25,828 nt of DNA from an uncultured Marvinbryantia sp. (GTDB lineage: Bacteria > Bacillota > Clostridia > Lachnospirales > Lachnospiraceae). A model generated the notes under the pieces. The model saw nothing but the letters and a program-made list of their open reading frames with translations. It searched no databases and was not told where the DNA came from. The translations under genes were made by a program, and so were the position numbers. The stretch spans positions 1-25,828 of the forward strand of contig CAKRRF010000032.1 in the NCBI GenBank assembly GCA_934394985.1, given 5' to 3'. Below, in pieces: positions 1 through 8,317 of the stretch (within the stretch, counting starts at the first letter, position 1; each line of letters begins with the position of its first letter).

Positions 1-21
1 ACCTCATCATTTTCTTTTTGA

Positions 22-69
22 AAAGGGATGAGCGTTCTTGTATTTCCATCGAATCACGCCCATCCCTTT
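22..69 (-). terminator. Probable intrinsic terminator after glmM
   Basis: Arms 22-35 and 56-69 pair over 14 bp on the minus-strand RNA, with one G-U wobble (31/60), around a 20-nt loop. A short U run (TTTTC) follows on the minus strand. It lies 28 nt past the glmM stop and nothing else is visible between, so it probably ends the DUF1385-prmC-prfA-glmM transcript. The loop is long and the U tract short, so efficiency is uncertain. Confidence 0.6.
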
Positions 70-96
70 CCACACATTCTTATATGGCAGGACCGC

Positions 97-1443
97 TTAC
101 TCTGTCACCAGTCCCTGTCTTGTCATTACATCAATTACCTGATTTACATATTTTTCGCAAAGTGCTTCGTCAGATGCTTCTACCATGACACGAATCACCG
201 GTTCGGTTCCACTTTCTCTTACCAGAATACGTCCCTCATCTCCCAGTTCTTTTTCTACCATCTCAATAACTTCTTTTACAGCGGAATTTTCACGCGCTTC
301 CTGTTTGTCAGCTACTCTTACATTTTTCAGAAGCTGTGGATAAATCTTCACATCCGCTGCCAGAGAAGCCAGACTCATCTTTTTCTCTGTCAGTACTTCC
401 ATAATCATCAGGGAAGTCAGAATACCGTCACCAGTGGTTGCATGCTTGCTGAAAATAATATGTCCGGATTGTTCTCCGCCGAGACAATGACCATTTTTCA
501 TCATATTCTCGTACACATATTTATCTCCGACTGCAGTCTTTTCATACTCAATTCCCGCACGGTCGAAAGCTTTATATAATCCCAGATTAGACATTACCGT
601 CGTTACTACAGTATCATTTTTCAGACGTCCGTTTTCTTTTAAATACTTTCCGCATACATAAAGAATCAGGTCACCATTGATCACTTCTCCATTTTCGTCT
701 ACGGCAATACAACGATCCGCATCTCCGTCATATGCAAATCCCACATCCAGTTTTTTCTCTTTAACCAGCTTCTGAAGTACCTCGATATGAGTAGATCCAC
801 AATTGGTATTGATATTCGTGCCATCCGGTTCATTGTTAATCACATAGGTCTTTGCTCCCAGTGCATCGAATACACTTTTGGCAATAGAAGATGCACTTCC
901 GTTGGCACAGTCCAGCCCAATACGATAACGCTTAAAGGATCTGGTTGCCAGTGAGATCAGATAGCCGATATAACGATTTCTGCCTGCAACATAATCAATC
1001 GTGCGCCCTACGTTTTCTCTGGTTGCCAGAGGCAGTTCCTCTGTTTCCCCATCAATATATTTTTCAATCAGTTCTTCCACACTGGCTTCCATTTTGTGAC
1101 CATGTCCGTTGATAATCTTGATTCCATTGTCATAAAATGGATTATGGCTTGCAGAAATCATAATTCCACAGTCAAACTCTTCTGTACGAACTACATAAGA
1201 TACACTTGGTGTTGTTGTTACATGGAGCAGATATGCATCTGCGCCTGATGCTGTCAGGCCGGCAACCAGCGAATATTCAAACATATAACTGCTTCTTCTG
1301 GTATCCTTGCCAATTACAATATTGGCCTTATGGTTTCTTCCAAAATACCATCCCAGAAATCTTCCCACCTTATAGGCATGTTCTACTGTAAGATTTACAT
1401 TTGCTTCTCCACGAAAACCATCGGTTCCAAAATATTTTCCCAT
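97..1443 (-). CDS. glmM: Phosphoglucosamine mutase GlmM
   Basis: Converts glucosamine-6-phosphate to glucosamine-1-phosphate in the cytoplasm, on the route to UDP-GlcNAc for peptidoglycan. The 448-residue product is full length for the family. It starts with the typical MGKYFGTDGFRG and carries the active-site phosphoserine loop ISASHNP (S99 is the predicted phosphorylated serine), the metal-binding loop DGDADR, a sugar-recognition GGEQSGH and the C-terminal phosphate-binding RESGTEP. A ribosome binding site (AAGGAGC) sits 8 nt before the ATG. It lies 34 nt downstream of prfA on the same strand with no terminator between, so it is probably the last gene of that operon. GlmM is distinguished from phosphomannomutase or phosphoglucomutase by its length and N-terminus. 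Confidence 0.95.
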   Translation of the reverse strand: MGKYFGTDGFRGEANVNLTVEHAYKVGRFLGWYFGRNHKANIVIGKDTRRSSYMFEYSLVAGLTASGADAYLLHVTTTPSVSYVVRTEEFDCGIMISASHNPFYDNGIKIINGHGHKMEASVEELIEKYIDGETEELPLATRENVGRTIDYVAGRNRYIGYLISLATRSFKRYRIGLDCANGSASSIAKSVFDALGAKTYVINNEPDGTNINTNCGSTHIEVLQKLVKEKKLDVGFAYDGDADRCIAVDENGEVINGDLILYVCGKYLKENGRLKNDTVVTTVMSNLGLYKAFDRAGIEYEKTAVGDKYVYENMMKNGHCLGGEQSGHIIFSKHATTGDGILTSLMIMEVLTEKKMSLASLAADVKIYPQLLKNVRVADKQEARENSAVKEVIEMVEKELGDEGRILVRESGTEPVIRVMVEASDEALCEKYVNQVIDVMTRQGLVTE

Positions 1444-1477
1444 AATTTCTGCTCCTTAGTCTTGCTTTACATTTATT

Positions 1478-2551
1478 TTATTCTTCGTTCAGATTTGCCA
1501 GCTTTGCCGCCTGGTCAGCTGCAATCAGGCTGTCAATCAGTTCATCGATATCACCATTCATGATGGAATCCAACTTATACAGCGTCAGCTTGATTCTATG
1601 ATCCGTTACACGTCCCTGTGGGAAATTATACGTACGAATCTTTTCAGAACGGTCACCGGTACCGATCTGGCTTCTTCTCAGTTCAGCTTCGGCATCATGT
1701 GCTTTCTGCTGCTCAATATCATACAGCTTTGCTCGCAACAGTGCAAATGCTTTTGCTTTATTTTGCAGCTGAGATTTTTCTGTCTGGCTGTATACCACAA
1801 TACCGGTCGGATAATGCGTCAGACGTACAGCGGAGTCTGTTGTGTTGACACACTGTCCACCGTTTCCGGATGCACGCATAACATCGATACGGATATCTTT
1901 TTCATCAATCACCACATCTACTTCCTCTACTTCCGGCATCACTGCTACCGTGATTGTAGAGGTATGGATTCTTCCACCAGACTCTGTCTCAGGCACGCGC
2001 TGTACACGGTGCACACCGCTTTCATATTTCAGTTTGGAATAAGCTCCCTTTCCGGTAATCATGAAGTTCACTTCCTTCATTCCGCCAATTCCGATCTCAT
2101 CACAGTTCATCAGTTCCACTTTCCAGCGGTTCTTTTCTGCATATTTTACATAAAGACGATACATCTCTGCCGCAAAAAGAGCTGCTTCATCTCCGCCTGC
2201 TCCGGCACGGATCTCTACGATTACATTTTTATCATCATTCGGATCTTTTGGCAAAAGCAGAATCTTCAGTTCTCTTTCCAGTTCTTCAATACGCTTCTTG
2301 GAATCTGAGAGTTCTTCTTTTAACATTTCGCGCATTTCTTCATCAGATTCTTCTTCCAGCATTGCCAGGGAATCTTCTACCGTCTGCTTGCAATCTTTAT
2401 ATTCTCTATAAGCATCCACGATCGGCTGCAGATCACTCTGTTCTTTCATCAGTTTCTGAAAACGAGCCTGGTTGTTGGCAACTGTTGGTTCGTTCAGTTC
2501 ATTTAATACTTCTTCAAAACGGATCAGCAGATCCTCCAGTTTATCAAACAT
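1478..2551 (-). CDS. prfA: Peptide chain release factor 1 (RF1)
   Basis: Recognises UAA and UAG in the ribosomal A site and triggers peptide release. The frame is open further upstream, but ATG at 2551 (MFDKLEDLL) is chosen because AAGGAGG lies 6 nt before it. The resulting 357 residues match the usual RF1 length. The codon-recognition tripeptide is P187-E-T189 within [10 protein letters not shown], which marks RF1 rather than RF2. The catalytic GGQ is at 231-233 (SGNGGQ). The N-terminal 100 residues are the helical domain 1. The gene follows prmC by 17 nt, and PrmC is the enzyme that methylates the GGQ glutamine. Confidence 0.96.
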   Translation of the reverse strand: MFDKLEDLLIRFEEVLNELNEPTVANNQARFQKLMKEQSDLQPIVDAYREYKDCKQTVEDSLAMLEEESDEEMREMLKEELSDSKKRIEELERELKILLLPKDPNDDKNVIVEIRAGAGGDEAALFAAEMYRLYVKYAEKNRWKVELMNCDEIGIGGMKEVNFMITGKGAYSKLKYESGVHRVQRVPETESGGRIHTSTITVAVMPEVEEVDVVIDEKDIRIDVMRASGNGGQCVNTTDSAVRLTHYPTGIVVYSQTEKSQLQNKAKAFALLRAKLYDIEQQKAHDAEAELRRSQIGTGDRSEKIRTYNFPQGRVTDHRIKLTLYKLDSIMNGDIDELIDSLIAADQAAKLANLNEE

Positions 2552-2568
2552 AGTTCCTCCTTCATTCT

Positions 2569-3405
2569 TCAAGGCTGATATTGTCCCATTACTATACGGT
2601 CCAGACCAGCCAGATCCTTTTTCACAGTCACATCCTGGTATCCACATTCTTTCATCAGTGCACTCACTGCTTCTCCCTGCTGATACCCGATTTCAAATAA
2701 CAGCCATCCTTCCGACTGTAAATAATTTTTTGCTTCTCTGATTATCTTTCGGTAAAAAAAGAGCCCGTCATCTTTTCCGTCTAATGCCAGCATCGGCTCA
2801 TGATCCCGAACTTCCGGTTCCAGGCTCCGGATCACTGCACTTTCGATATAGGGTGGATTCGAAACAATACAGTCATATCGCCCTGTCACTGCTTCAAACA
2901 GATCTCCCTGCACAAAAGTCACTTCAGCATCCAAATGTGCCGCATTTTTTTCTGCCACTTTTAATGCTTCTCCTGAAATATCTGTTGCAAAACAGCTGCA
3001 GCCATCTTCCATGAGCTTTTGTATACTGATGATAATACATCCCGATCCGGTGCATACATCCAGAATGCGGTTTCCCGTTTTTACCTTTTTCAGCACTTCC
3101 TCCACCAGACATTCTGTATCCTGCCTTGGGATCAGTACATGCTCATTTACCCAAAAATCCAGACCGCAGAATTCCTGCTTTCCAGTTATCTGTTGCACCG
3201 GAATGCGCTCTGCCCGTTTTTCAACAGCCTGCCAGTATATCAACCGTACTTCTTCCGGTATCTCTTCGGTCTGCCTCAGAAAATAATGTGCACGATCTGT
3301 TTTTCCATATTCTTCCAGTAAAATCCAGGCATCTGCACCAGCTTCTTCCACACCGGCTTCCTGAAGCCTGTCCGTAGCTTTCTGATACACTTCCCTCCAG
3401 GTCAT
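2569..3405 (-). CDS. prmC: Release factor glutamine methyltransferase PrmC
   Basis: Transfers a methyl group from S-adenosylmethionine to the glutamine of the GGQ motif of release factors. The product is 278 residues. An N-terminal helical substrate-binding domain (about 1-85) is followed by a Rossmann methyltransferase fold with the SAM loop DVCTGSGC at 116-123 and the catalytic NPPY at 183-186, which binds the target amide. Its ATG overlaps the stop of the DUF1385 gene as ATGA, a strong sign of translational coupling. Its substrate gene prfA follows immediately. This is a common arrangement in Firmicutes. Confidence 0.95.
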   Translation of the reverse strand: MTWREVYQKATDRLQEAGVEEAGADAWILLEEYGKTDRAHYFLRQTEEIPEEVRLIYWQAVEKRAERIPVQQITGKQEFCGLDFWVNEHVLIPRQDTECLVEEVLKKVKTGNRILDVCTGSGCIIISIQKLMEDGCSCFATDISGEALKVAEKNAAHLDAEVTFVQGDLFEAVTGRYDCIVSNPPYIESAVIRSLEPEVRDHEPMLALDGKDDGLFFYRKIIREAKNYLQSEGWLLFEIGYQQGEAVSALMKECGYQDVTVKKDLAGLDRIVMGQYQP

Positions 3406-4460
3406 ACAGTAACCTCTTTCGCCTTCTGTACAGATTCTTCTGTCTTTTTTTCGGTTCCTGGTACAATCCTTTCTCCGATTGTATACTCTTTTTCCGTCAA
3501 TTCATATGTGGTTCCAAAATTTTCATTCAGGAACTTTTTCCAGTCGAATACTGCTTCCACCGAAGCAATCGCCACTTCCACCATATCAGGATCAGGTTCT
3601 CTGGTTGTCATATGCTGCAAAGCCATTCCTGGTTTGCTGAGCAATGCGACAAACTTATTTTCACTGGTTCCTGCCAGTCGGATAAACTCATAGGAAATAC
3701 CTGCTACCACCGGAAGCAGTAAAATACGAATGGCAAATCCCAGTGCTCTGGAATCCACACGGATGAACATATGAAGGATGATACTGACTACCATAACAAT
3801 CAACAGGAAACTGGTCCCGCAGCGCTTATGCTCTCTGGAATTCTTCATCACATTTTCCACATTCAGTTCCATTCCATGCTCAATGCAATTGATACATTTA
3901 TGTTCTGCACCATGATACATAAATACTCTCTGAATGTCTTTCATTCTGGAAATCAGCATAATATATCCCATAAAAATCACAATCTTCAGTACACCTTCGC
4001 AGGCAACAATCAATGACTGGGAATCGGTCACTTTTTTCAGCAGCAGTGAAAGTCCATATGGCAAAACCATAAAGACTGCCACTGCCATCACCATGGAAAA
4101 CGCAACGGTAAATCCCATCAGAATGTCCATTCCTTTTTTTGTCCCAAGAAAATCATCTAATTTCTTTTCCAGCTTTGACGGTTCCTTATCCGGTGTTTCC
4201 TCTTCTTCATCATCAAAGAAACCAGCCGAGTACGTGAGTGTCTTCATGCCCAGCACCAGCGAATCCACAAAATTAAAAACGCCTCTGACAAATGGCAGAC
4301 CCAAAAATTTCTTTCCTTTTATAAAACCTGGAGACTCGGCAGTCTTTACAATAATCTCTTTATCCGGCTTTCGGACAGCTACCGCGTAACGATCTCCGTT
4401 TTTCATCATAACGCCTTCCATGACTGCCTGGCCACCAATGCCTGAACCCTTCACGCCCAT
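3402..4460 (-). CDS. DUF1385 family membrane protein, unknown function
   Basis: A 352-residue member of the DUF1385 (PF07136) family, whose biochemical role is unknown. It shows the family hallmarks GGQAVMEGVMM near the N-terminus, MYHGAEHK, HKRCGTSFLL, a P-AGISYEF segment and LQHMTTREP. Three to five hydrophobic segments (roughly 112-140, 147-170, 215-235, 240-262) predict a polytopic inner-membrane protein. The conserved His/Glu/Cys motifs look like metal or active-site ligands, but that is inference. The SD (TAGGAGG) is 7 nt before the ATG and lies directly after the rpmE terminator stem. It is coupled to prmC by an ATGA overlap. Confidence 0.9.
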   Translation of the reverse strand: MGVKGSGIGGQAVMEGVMMKNGDRYAVAVRKPDKEIIVKTAESPGFIKGKKFLGLPFVRGVFNFVDSLVLGMKTLTYSAGFFDDEEEETPDKEPSKLEKKLDDFLGTKKGMDILMGFTVAFSMVMAVAVFMVLPYGLSLLLKKVTDSQSLIVACEGVLKIVIFMGYIMLISRMKDIQRVFMYHGAEHKCINCIEHGMELNVENVMKNSREHKRCGTSFLLIVMVVSIILHMFIRVDSRALGFAIRILLLPVVAGISYEFIRLAGTSENKFVALLSKPGMALQHMTTREPDPDMVEVAIASVEAVFDWKKFLNENFGTTYELTEKEYTIGERIVPGTEKKTEESVQKAKEVTV

Positions 4461-4477
4461 GTTTTCCTCCTAGCAAA

Positions 4478-4505
4478 AAGGTTGAGATTTTCCAACCTCA
4501 ACCTT
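4478..4505 (-). terminator. Intrinsic terminator between rpmE and DUF1385, possible attenuator
   Basis: A 9-bp perfect stem (4478-4486 with 4497-4505, 10-nt loop) is followed on the minus strand by TTTTTG. It begins 16 nt after the rpmE stop. The DUF1385 SD (TAGGAGG, 4467-4473) begins 1-2 nt after the U tract. No room remains for a separate promoter, so the downstream operon must depend on read-through or on a promoter further upstream. Confidence 0.8.
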
Positions 4506-4520
4506 ACCTTACGCTTCTTA

Positions 4521-4721
4521 TTATTTAATACCGTATTTCTTATTGAACTTATCAATACGTCCACGTGCAGCAGCGGATTTCTGCTGACCTGTATAGAATG
4601 AGTGGCATTTGGAGCAGATTTCTACGTGAATCTCTTTCTTTGTAGATCCTGTTACGAATGTATTGCCACAGTTGCAAGTTACAGTTGCCTGATAATACTC
4701 AGGATGGATTCCTTCTCTCAT
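4521..4721 (-). CDS. rpmE: 50S ribosomal protein L31, zinc-binding form
   Basis: A large-subunit ribosomal protein of 66 residues, exactly the usual length. The frame extends to a GTG at 4730, but that GTG lies inside the SD (AAGAGGTG). The ATG at 4721 ([10 protein letters not shown]) is therefore the start. Cysteines 16, 18, 36 and 39 (CNC and CSKC) are the four zinc ligands, so this is the zinc-containing C+ form, not the Zur-induced C- paralog. The C-terminus FNKKYGIK is typical. It has its own promoter and a 154-nt leader, and lies downstream of rho as in many Clostridia. Confidence 0.96.
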   Translation of the reverse strand: MREGIHPEYYQATVTCNCGNTFVTGSTKKEIHVEICSKCHSFYTGQQKSAAARGRIDKFNKKYGIK

Positions 4722-4875
4722 GTCTTTCACCTCTTATATAATATTCGTGAACTGCCTATGGGAAACTCCCAATCCTTCCCGGCCAATGCTGCTCCTGATG
4801 TTTCCACAGCAAGATATCCCGGGCTAGCCCTGTAAGTCCCTACAGTTAAACTTATGGCATACTTATGCCAATAAC
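4722..4875 (-). ncRNA. Structured 5' leader of rpmE, candidate L31 autoregulatory leader
   Basis: About 154 nt separate the predicted transcription start from the rpmE ATG, which is long for a small ribosomal protein gene. On the minus strand the region holds several short helices in order: a 6-bp hairpin TGGCAT-AAGT-ATGCCA, a CTGTA/TACAG hairpin, GGGCTAGCCC, a TGCTG/CAGCA helix enclosed by a possible CCCGG/CCGGG pairing, and TGGGA/TCCCA just before the SD region. L31 leaders are a known class of ribosomal-protein autoregulatory RNAs in several bacterial groups. Membership here is inferred from position and structure only. Confidence 0.5.
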
Positions 4876-4881
4876 GAAAAA

Positions 4882-4910
4882 ATTATAGCATACCGTTTTC
4901 AGTTTTGCAA
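4882..4910 (-). promoter_or_regulatory. Sigma-A promoter of rpmE
   Basis: On the minus strand: -35 TTGCAA (4905-4910), 17-bp spacer, -10 TATAAT (4882-4887) with an upstream TATGC giving an extended TGn motif. It sits directly after the rho stop codon. The predicted start of transcription is near 4875. Confidence 0.8.
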
Positions 4911-4917
4911 TACTACT

Positions 4918-6318
4918 TTAAATATATTTTTGTTTTTTTACCAGCTGCACGAACTCCTTATTATCTTTCGTTCTGACAAACATATTTAAAATATTCTCTA
5001 CCGCTTCCTCTGACTTCATACCGTTCAATGCCTTACGCATAATATAGACTGCTTCCTGTTCTTCCGGATCCAACAGCAAATCTTCCCGCCGTGTACCCGA
5101 CTTCGGAATATCGATAGCCGGAAATACTCTCTTTTCTGAAAGCTTGCGGTCAAGAACCAGTTCCATATTACCGGTTCCCTTAAATTCTTCGTATACTACA
5201 TCATCCATTTTGCTTCCGGTATCTACCAGCGCAGTAGCCAGAATCGTCAGACTTCCGCCCTCTCTCATATTTCTCGCAGCACCAAAGAAACGCTTTGGCA
5301 TATGAAGTGCTGCCGGATCCAGACCACCGGAAAGTGTACGTCCACTTGGCGGTACTACCAGGTTGTAGGCTCTTGCCAGTCTGGTAATACTATCCAACAA
5401 AATCACAACATCTTCCTGATGTTCTACCAGTCTCTTGGCACGCTCAATCACCATTTCTGACACTCTTTTATGATGTTCTGCCTGCTCATCAAAAGTAGAA
5501 TATACTACTTCCACATTTTTTCCCAGAATTGCTTCTTTGATATCTGTCACTTCTTCCGGACGTTCATCAATAAGAAGCACAATCAGATGCAGATCCGGAT
5601 TATGTTCCAGAAGAGACTGGGCAATGCTCTTTAACAGGGTTGTCTTTCCTGCCTTTGGGGGAGATACGATCATTCCACGCTGTCCCTTTCCGATCGGAGA
5701 AATCAGATCTACAATACGCATCGATACTTCTTTGCTGCCCCGTTCCACTCTCAGACGCTGATTCGGGAAAATTGGTGTCATATCTTCAAAATTATATCTT
5801 TTTACCGCTTCTGAAGGTGCCATACCATTAATACCGGTCAGATACAGCAATGCACTGAATTTTTCCTGCGCAGTTTTGATACGAGTATTTCCCACGATGA
5901 TATCACCTGTTTTCAGTCCAAATTTACGGATCTGTGAAGGTGATACATATACATCATTTTCTCCCGGAAGATAATGATTACTTCTGATAAATCCATATCC
6001 GTCAGGCATAACTTCCAAAATTCCGTTTACACTGATTCCACTGTCCAACTGAGCCATATCAATTGACGGCTTATCATCCTCTTTCTTCTCGGCCTGTCCA
6101 TCCTGGTAAGTACTTTTTTCTGCCACTTTTTCTGTCTGTTTCTCTGTTGTCTCATCCTGCTGTACGTTTTTTTCTGTCTGCGCTGTTTTTTCGTCTTCTT
6201 CCAGCATCATATCTACAACTTCACCTTTTCGCATTCCACTGCTCACTTTTAAGCCTCTTGTTTTTGCAATACTTTTCAGCTGGGCAGCAGAAAGAGATTC
6301 ATATTGTTCTCTTGTCAT
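4918..6318 (-). CDS. rho: Transcription termination factor Rho
   Basis: A hexameric RNA-dependent ATPase that releases RNA polymerase from untranslated transcripts. The frame opens 8 codons earlier (6342), but only ATG 6318 (MTREQYESL) has a good SD (AAAGGA, 7 nt away), giving 466 residues. Domains: Rho-N helical region 1-42, a Gln/Glu/Lys-rich low-complexity linker about 43-90, a cold-shock-like RNA-binding domain about 95-150 ([20 protein letters not shown]), and a RecA-like ATPase with Walker A PPKAGKTT at 220-227, Walker [16 protein letters not shown], the Q/R-loop region [21 protein letters not shown] and the C-terminal KSGTRRE. All key residues are present. The linker is longer than in E. 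coli Rho, as in many Gram-positives. Confidence 0.96.
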   Translation of the reverse strand: MTREQYESLSAAQLKSIAKTRGLKVSSGMRKGEVVDMMLEEDEKTAQTEKNVQQDETTEKQTEKVAEKSTYQDGQAEKKEDDKPSIDMAQLDSGISVNGILEVMPDGYGFIRSNHYLPGENDVYVSPSQIRKFGLKTGDIIVGNTRIKTAQEKFSALLYLTGINGMAPSEAVKRYNFEDMTPIFPNQRLRVERGSKEVSMRIVDLISPIGKGQRGMIVSPPKAGKTTLLKSIAQSLLEHNPDLHLIVLLIDERPEEVTDIKEAILGKNVEVVYSTFDEQAEHHKRVSEMVIERAKRLVEHQEDVVILLDSITRLARAYNLVVPPSGRTLSGGLDPAALHMPKRFFGAARNMREGGSLTILATALVDTGSKMDDVVYEEFKGTGNMELVLDRKLSEKRVFPAIDIPKSGTRREDLLLDPEEQEAVYIMRKALNGMKSEEAVENILNMFVRTKDNKEFVQLVKKQKYI

Positions 6319-6446
6319 ACTATTGTCCTTTCTACTTTCCATCTTAACTTATCTACAACTTCCTGTGATATTGTTTTTAATACACTAAATTGTGTCTGTC
6401 ATGGGTTTCTGTCGAATCGACTTGAAAATAAATCAGATACATGAAT
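6319..6446 (-). promoter_or_regulatory. 5' leader of rho
   Basis: About 127 nt lie between the predicted start of transcription and the rho ATG. It contains a small ACAC/GTGT hairpin and a GTCGA-T-TCGAC palindrome but no recognisable riboswitch. In other bacteria rho controls its own leader by Rho-dependent attenuation, so the long untranslated leader is compatible with autoregulation. This is inference. Confidence 0.35.
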
Positions 6447-6452
6447 GAACAT

Positions 6453-6481
6453 AATATAGCATATATTTTTTTAAATTGCAA
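6453..6481 (-). promoter_or_regulatory. Sigma-A promoter of rho
   Basis: Minus strand -35 TTGCAA (6476-6481), 17-bp spacer, -10 TATATT (6453-6458), with TATGC just before the -10 (extended). It lies 11 nt past the stop codon of the preceding membrane protein gene. The same -35 and extended -10 form is used for rpmE. Confidence 0.75.
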
Positions 6482-6491
6482 GCACCGTGAC

Positions 6492-6851
6492 TTACGACAG
6501 CACTCCACCCAGCATACCTCCACCCAGGCAAAGCGCAAAGGTTGTCAACAACTGAATCGGTGCGGAAGCAATGCCACCCATACAGACTGATGCCAGCAAA
6601 AGTAGCAAATAATATAACGTTCCTGACAACATACCCCATAAAAATCTTTTACGGCGAATCCCTTTTCCTGCTGCCAGACCGCAAATTCCACTTCCCAGCA
6701 CATAAATCACCTGTATCCCAGCTGATACCAGACTTTCTTCCGGCTCCATCTGATACAGCAAAAATGCCACCAGAAAAAGGGCTGCTCCCGTTACCAGATA
6801 AGACAGCAGCAACGCTTTGATCATAACACGAATTTCTGTCTGTACTTTCAT
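6492..6851 (-). CDS. TIGR04086-type small membrane protein, unknown function
   Basis: A 119-residue integral membrane protein with four predicted transmembrane helices (about 9-32, 41-61, 68-91, 97-118) and short charged loops (GKGIRRKRF after helix 2). Length and layout resemble the TIGR04086/YrzE-like family of Firmicutes membrane proteins of unknown role. An SD (GAGGAG) is 6 nt before the ATG. It points away from the CNNM gene across a 135-nt divergent region and lies directly upstream of rho, which has its own promoter. Family assignment is by resemblance only. Confidence 0.65.
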   Translation of the reverse strand: MKVQTEIRVMIKALLLSYLVTGAALFLVAFLLYQMEPEESLVSAGIQVIYVLGSGICGLAAGKGIRRKRFLWGMLSGTLYYLLLLLASVCMGGIASAPIQLLTTFALCLGGGMLGGVLS

Positions 6852-6922
6852 AATGCACTCCTCTTTTCTATTTTTTTATGATAAATATATATGCAGTTCC
6901 TCGTAATATATGTTTCTTCATA

Positions 6923-6951
6923 TTGAAATTTTACCAGAAATAGGTTATGAT
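6923..6951 (+). promoter_or_regulatory. Sigma-A promoter of the CNNM-type gene
   Basis: -35 TTGAAA (6923-6928), 17-bp spacer, -10 TATGAT (6946-6951). The -10 overlaps the in-frame ATG codons at 6947 and 6950, which shows those ATGs lie outside the transcript. Start of transcription is predicted near 6958. The hexamers and spacing are identical to the rnf promoter. Confidence 0.7.
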
Positions 6952-6985
6952 GTCGGAAAAGAAAATAAAGATTGGAGATGATGAA

Positions 6986-8263
6986 TTGAACTCTAGTGAC
7001 CCCGCCATATTAGGCGTCATCATTGTATTAATTCTGCTCTCTGCATTTTTTTCCTCTGCAGAGACCGCACTTACTACTGTAAACAAAATTAAAATCATGA
7101 CCCTGGCCGAAGAAGGCAACAAACGTGCCAACACCCTGTTGAAGGTGATTGATGATCCTGGCAAAATGCTTGGTGCAATTCTGATTGGTAACAATATTGT
7201 CAATCTGTTTGCCTCTTCACTGACTACCACACTTGCGCTTCATATTTTCAACAGTATTGGTGTAAGTGTCTGTACCGGTATTCTGACTCTGATCATCCTG
7301 ATATTTGGAGAAATATCTCCAAAAACTCTGGCCGCTGCTTATGCTGAAAAGCTAGCACTGACCTATGCAGGCGTGATTTATGGCCTTATGACTCTGATGA
7401 CACCTTTTATTTTTGTAACGAACCGGTTATCTTATTTGTTTTTAAAGCTGTTTCATGTAGATCCGAATAAAAGGAACGATGTAATTACTGAAAATGAACT
7501 TCGTACTTATGTCAATGTCAGCCACGAAGATGGTGAAATTGAACAGGATGAAAAACAGATGATCTACAATGTGTTCGATCTGGATGACACACAGGCAAAA
7601 GATATTATGGTTCCAAGGGTTGATATGGTTTCCATCGATGTCAATGCTTCTTTTCGGGACATACTGGAAATTTACCGCCAGGAAAAATTCACCAGATATC
7701 CGGTGTATGAAGACAGCAGTGATAATGTCATCGGTGTTCTGAATGTAAAAGATCTGCTTCTCTGCGGCACCTCAGATTTTTGTCTGAAGGAACATATCAG
7801 AGAGCCTTTCTTCACTTATGAGTTTAAAAACACTGCCGAACTGCTGGATGAGATGCGAAAAGATTCTGTTAATTTCACCATCGTCCTTGATGAATATGGC
7901 GCAACTGTAGGACTGATCACACTGGAAGATCTTCTGGAGGAAATCGTGGGAGAAATTCGTGATGAGTATGATAACGACGAAGCTGATCTGATCCAAGAGC
8001 TTTCCGATCATGAATATATTATCGAAGGATCCATGAAACTGGACGACATCAACGATGCACTTCATCTTCCGGAAAAAAATCTTGCACTGACCTCTGAAGA
8101 CTATGATTCCATTGGCGGATATATTATCGAACAGCTGGATCATCTACCAGAACTGCATGAAGAAATCACTACTGCCACCGGCATCCGTCTTGTTGTTGAT
8201 AAAATGGATAAAAATCGAATTGACAAAGTACATATGTACCTGCCAGAAACGAAAGAAATATAA
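6986..8263 (+). CDS. CNNM/CorC (HlyC) family transporter, TTG start
   Basis: A membrane protein of the hemolysin-C/CorC/CNNM family, linked to Mg2+ (or Co2+) efflux and ion homeostasis. The start chosen is TTG at 6986, with GGAG 8 nt upstream, because the in-frame ATGs at 6947 and 6950 fall in the -10 box. This gives 425 residues. Domains: CNNM (DUF21) membrane domain about 1-180 with FSSAETALTTVN and FGEISPKT, a cytoplasmic CBS pair about 205-325 (VPRVDMVSID and VLDEYGATVGLITLEDLLEE), and a CorC_HlyC C-terminal domain about 340-425 (EGSMKLDDIND). It is a single-gene transcript on the opposite strand to its neighbours. The old haemolysin name is historical, and toxin activity is not implied. 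Confidence 0.9.
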   Translation: MNSSDPAILGVIIVLILLSAFFSSAETALTTVNKIKIMTLAEEGNKRANTLLKVIDDPGKMLGAILIGNNIVNLFASSLTTTLALHIFNSIGVSVCTGILTLIILIFGEISPKTLAAAYAEKLALTYAGVIYGLMTLMTPFIFVTNRLSYLFLKLFHVDPNKRNDVITENELRTYVNVSHEDGEIEQDEKQMIYNVFDLDDTQAKDIMVPRVDMVSIDVNASFRDILEIYRQEKFTRYPVYEDSSDNVIGVLNVKDLLLCGTSDFCLKEHIREPFFTYEFKNTAELLDEMRKDSVNFTIVLDEYGATVGLITLEDLLEEIVGEIRDEYDNDEADLIQELSDHEYIIEGSMKLDDINDALHLPEKNLALTSEDYDSIGGYIIEQLDHLPELHEEITTATGIRLVVDKMDKNRIDKVHMYLPETKEI

Positions 8264-8305
8264 AAGGAGCGAATCCTGACGGATTCGCTCCTTTTATATT
8301 TCTTT
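8252..8305. terminator. 25-bp perfect inverted repeat, bidirectional terminator
   Basis: Arms 8252-8276 and 8281-8305 are perfectly complementary over 25 bp around a TGAC loop. The GC core (GGAGCGAATCC) is flanked by A-rich then T-rich arms, so it works as a terminator on either strand. It separates the converging CNNM and rnfB transcripts. The CNNM stop codon lies within the left arm. Confidence 0.9.
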
Positions 8306-8317
8306 CACTCACACTTC

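Noticed and set aside
28..579. Open frame of 183 codons on the plus strand opposite glmM
   Set aside because: It lies wholly antisense to the conserved glmM frame, has a Phe/His/Cys-rich composition with no domain, and no SD.
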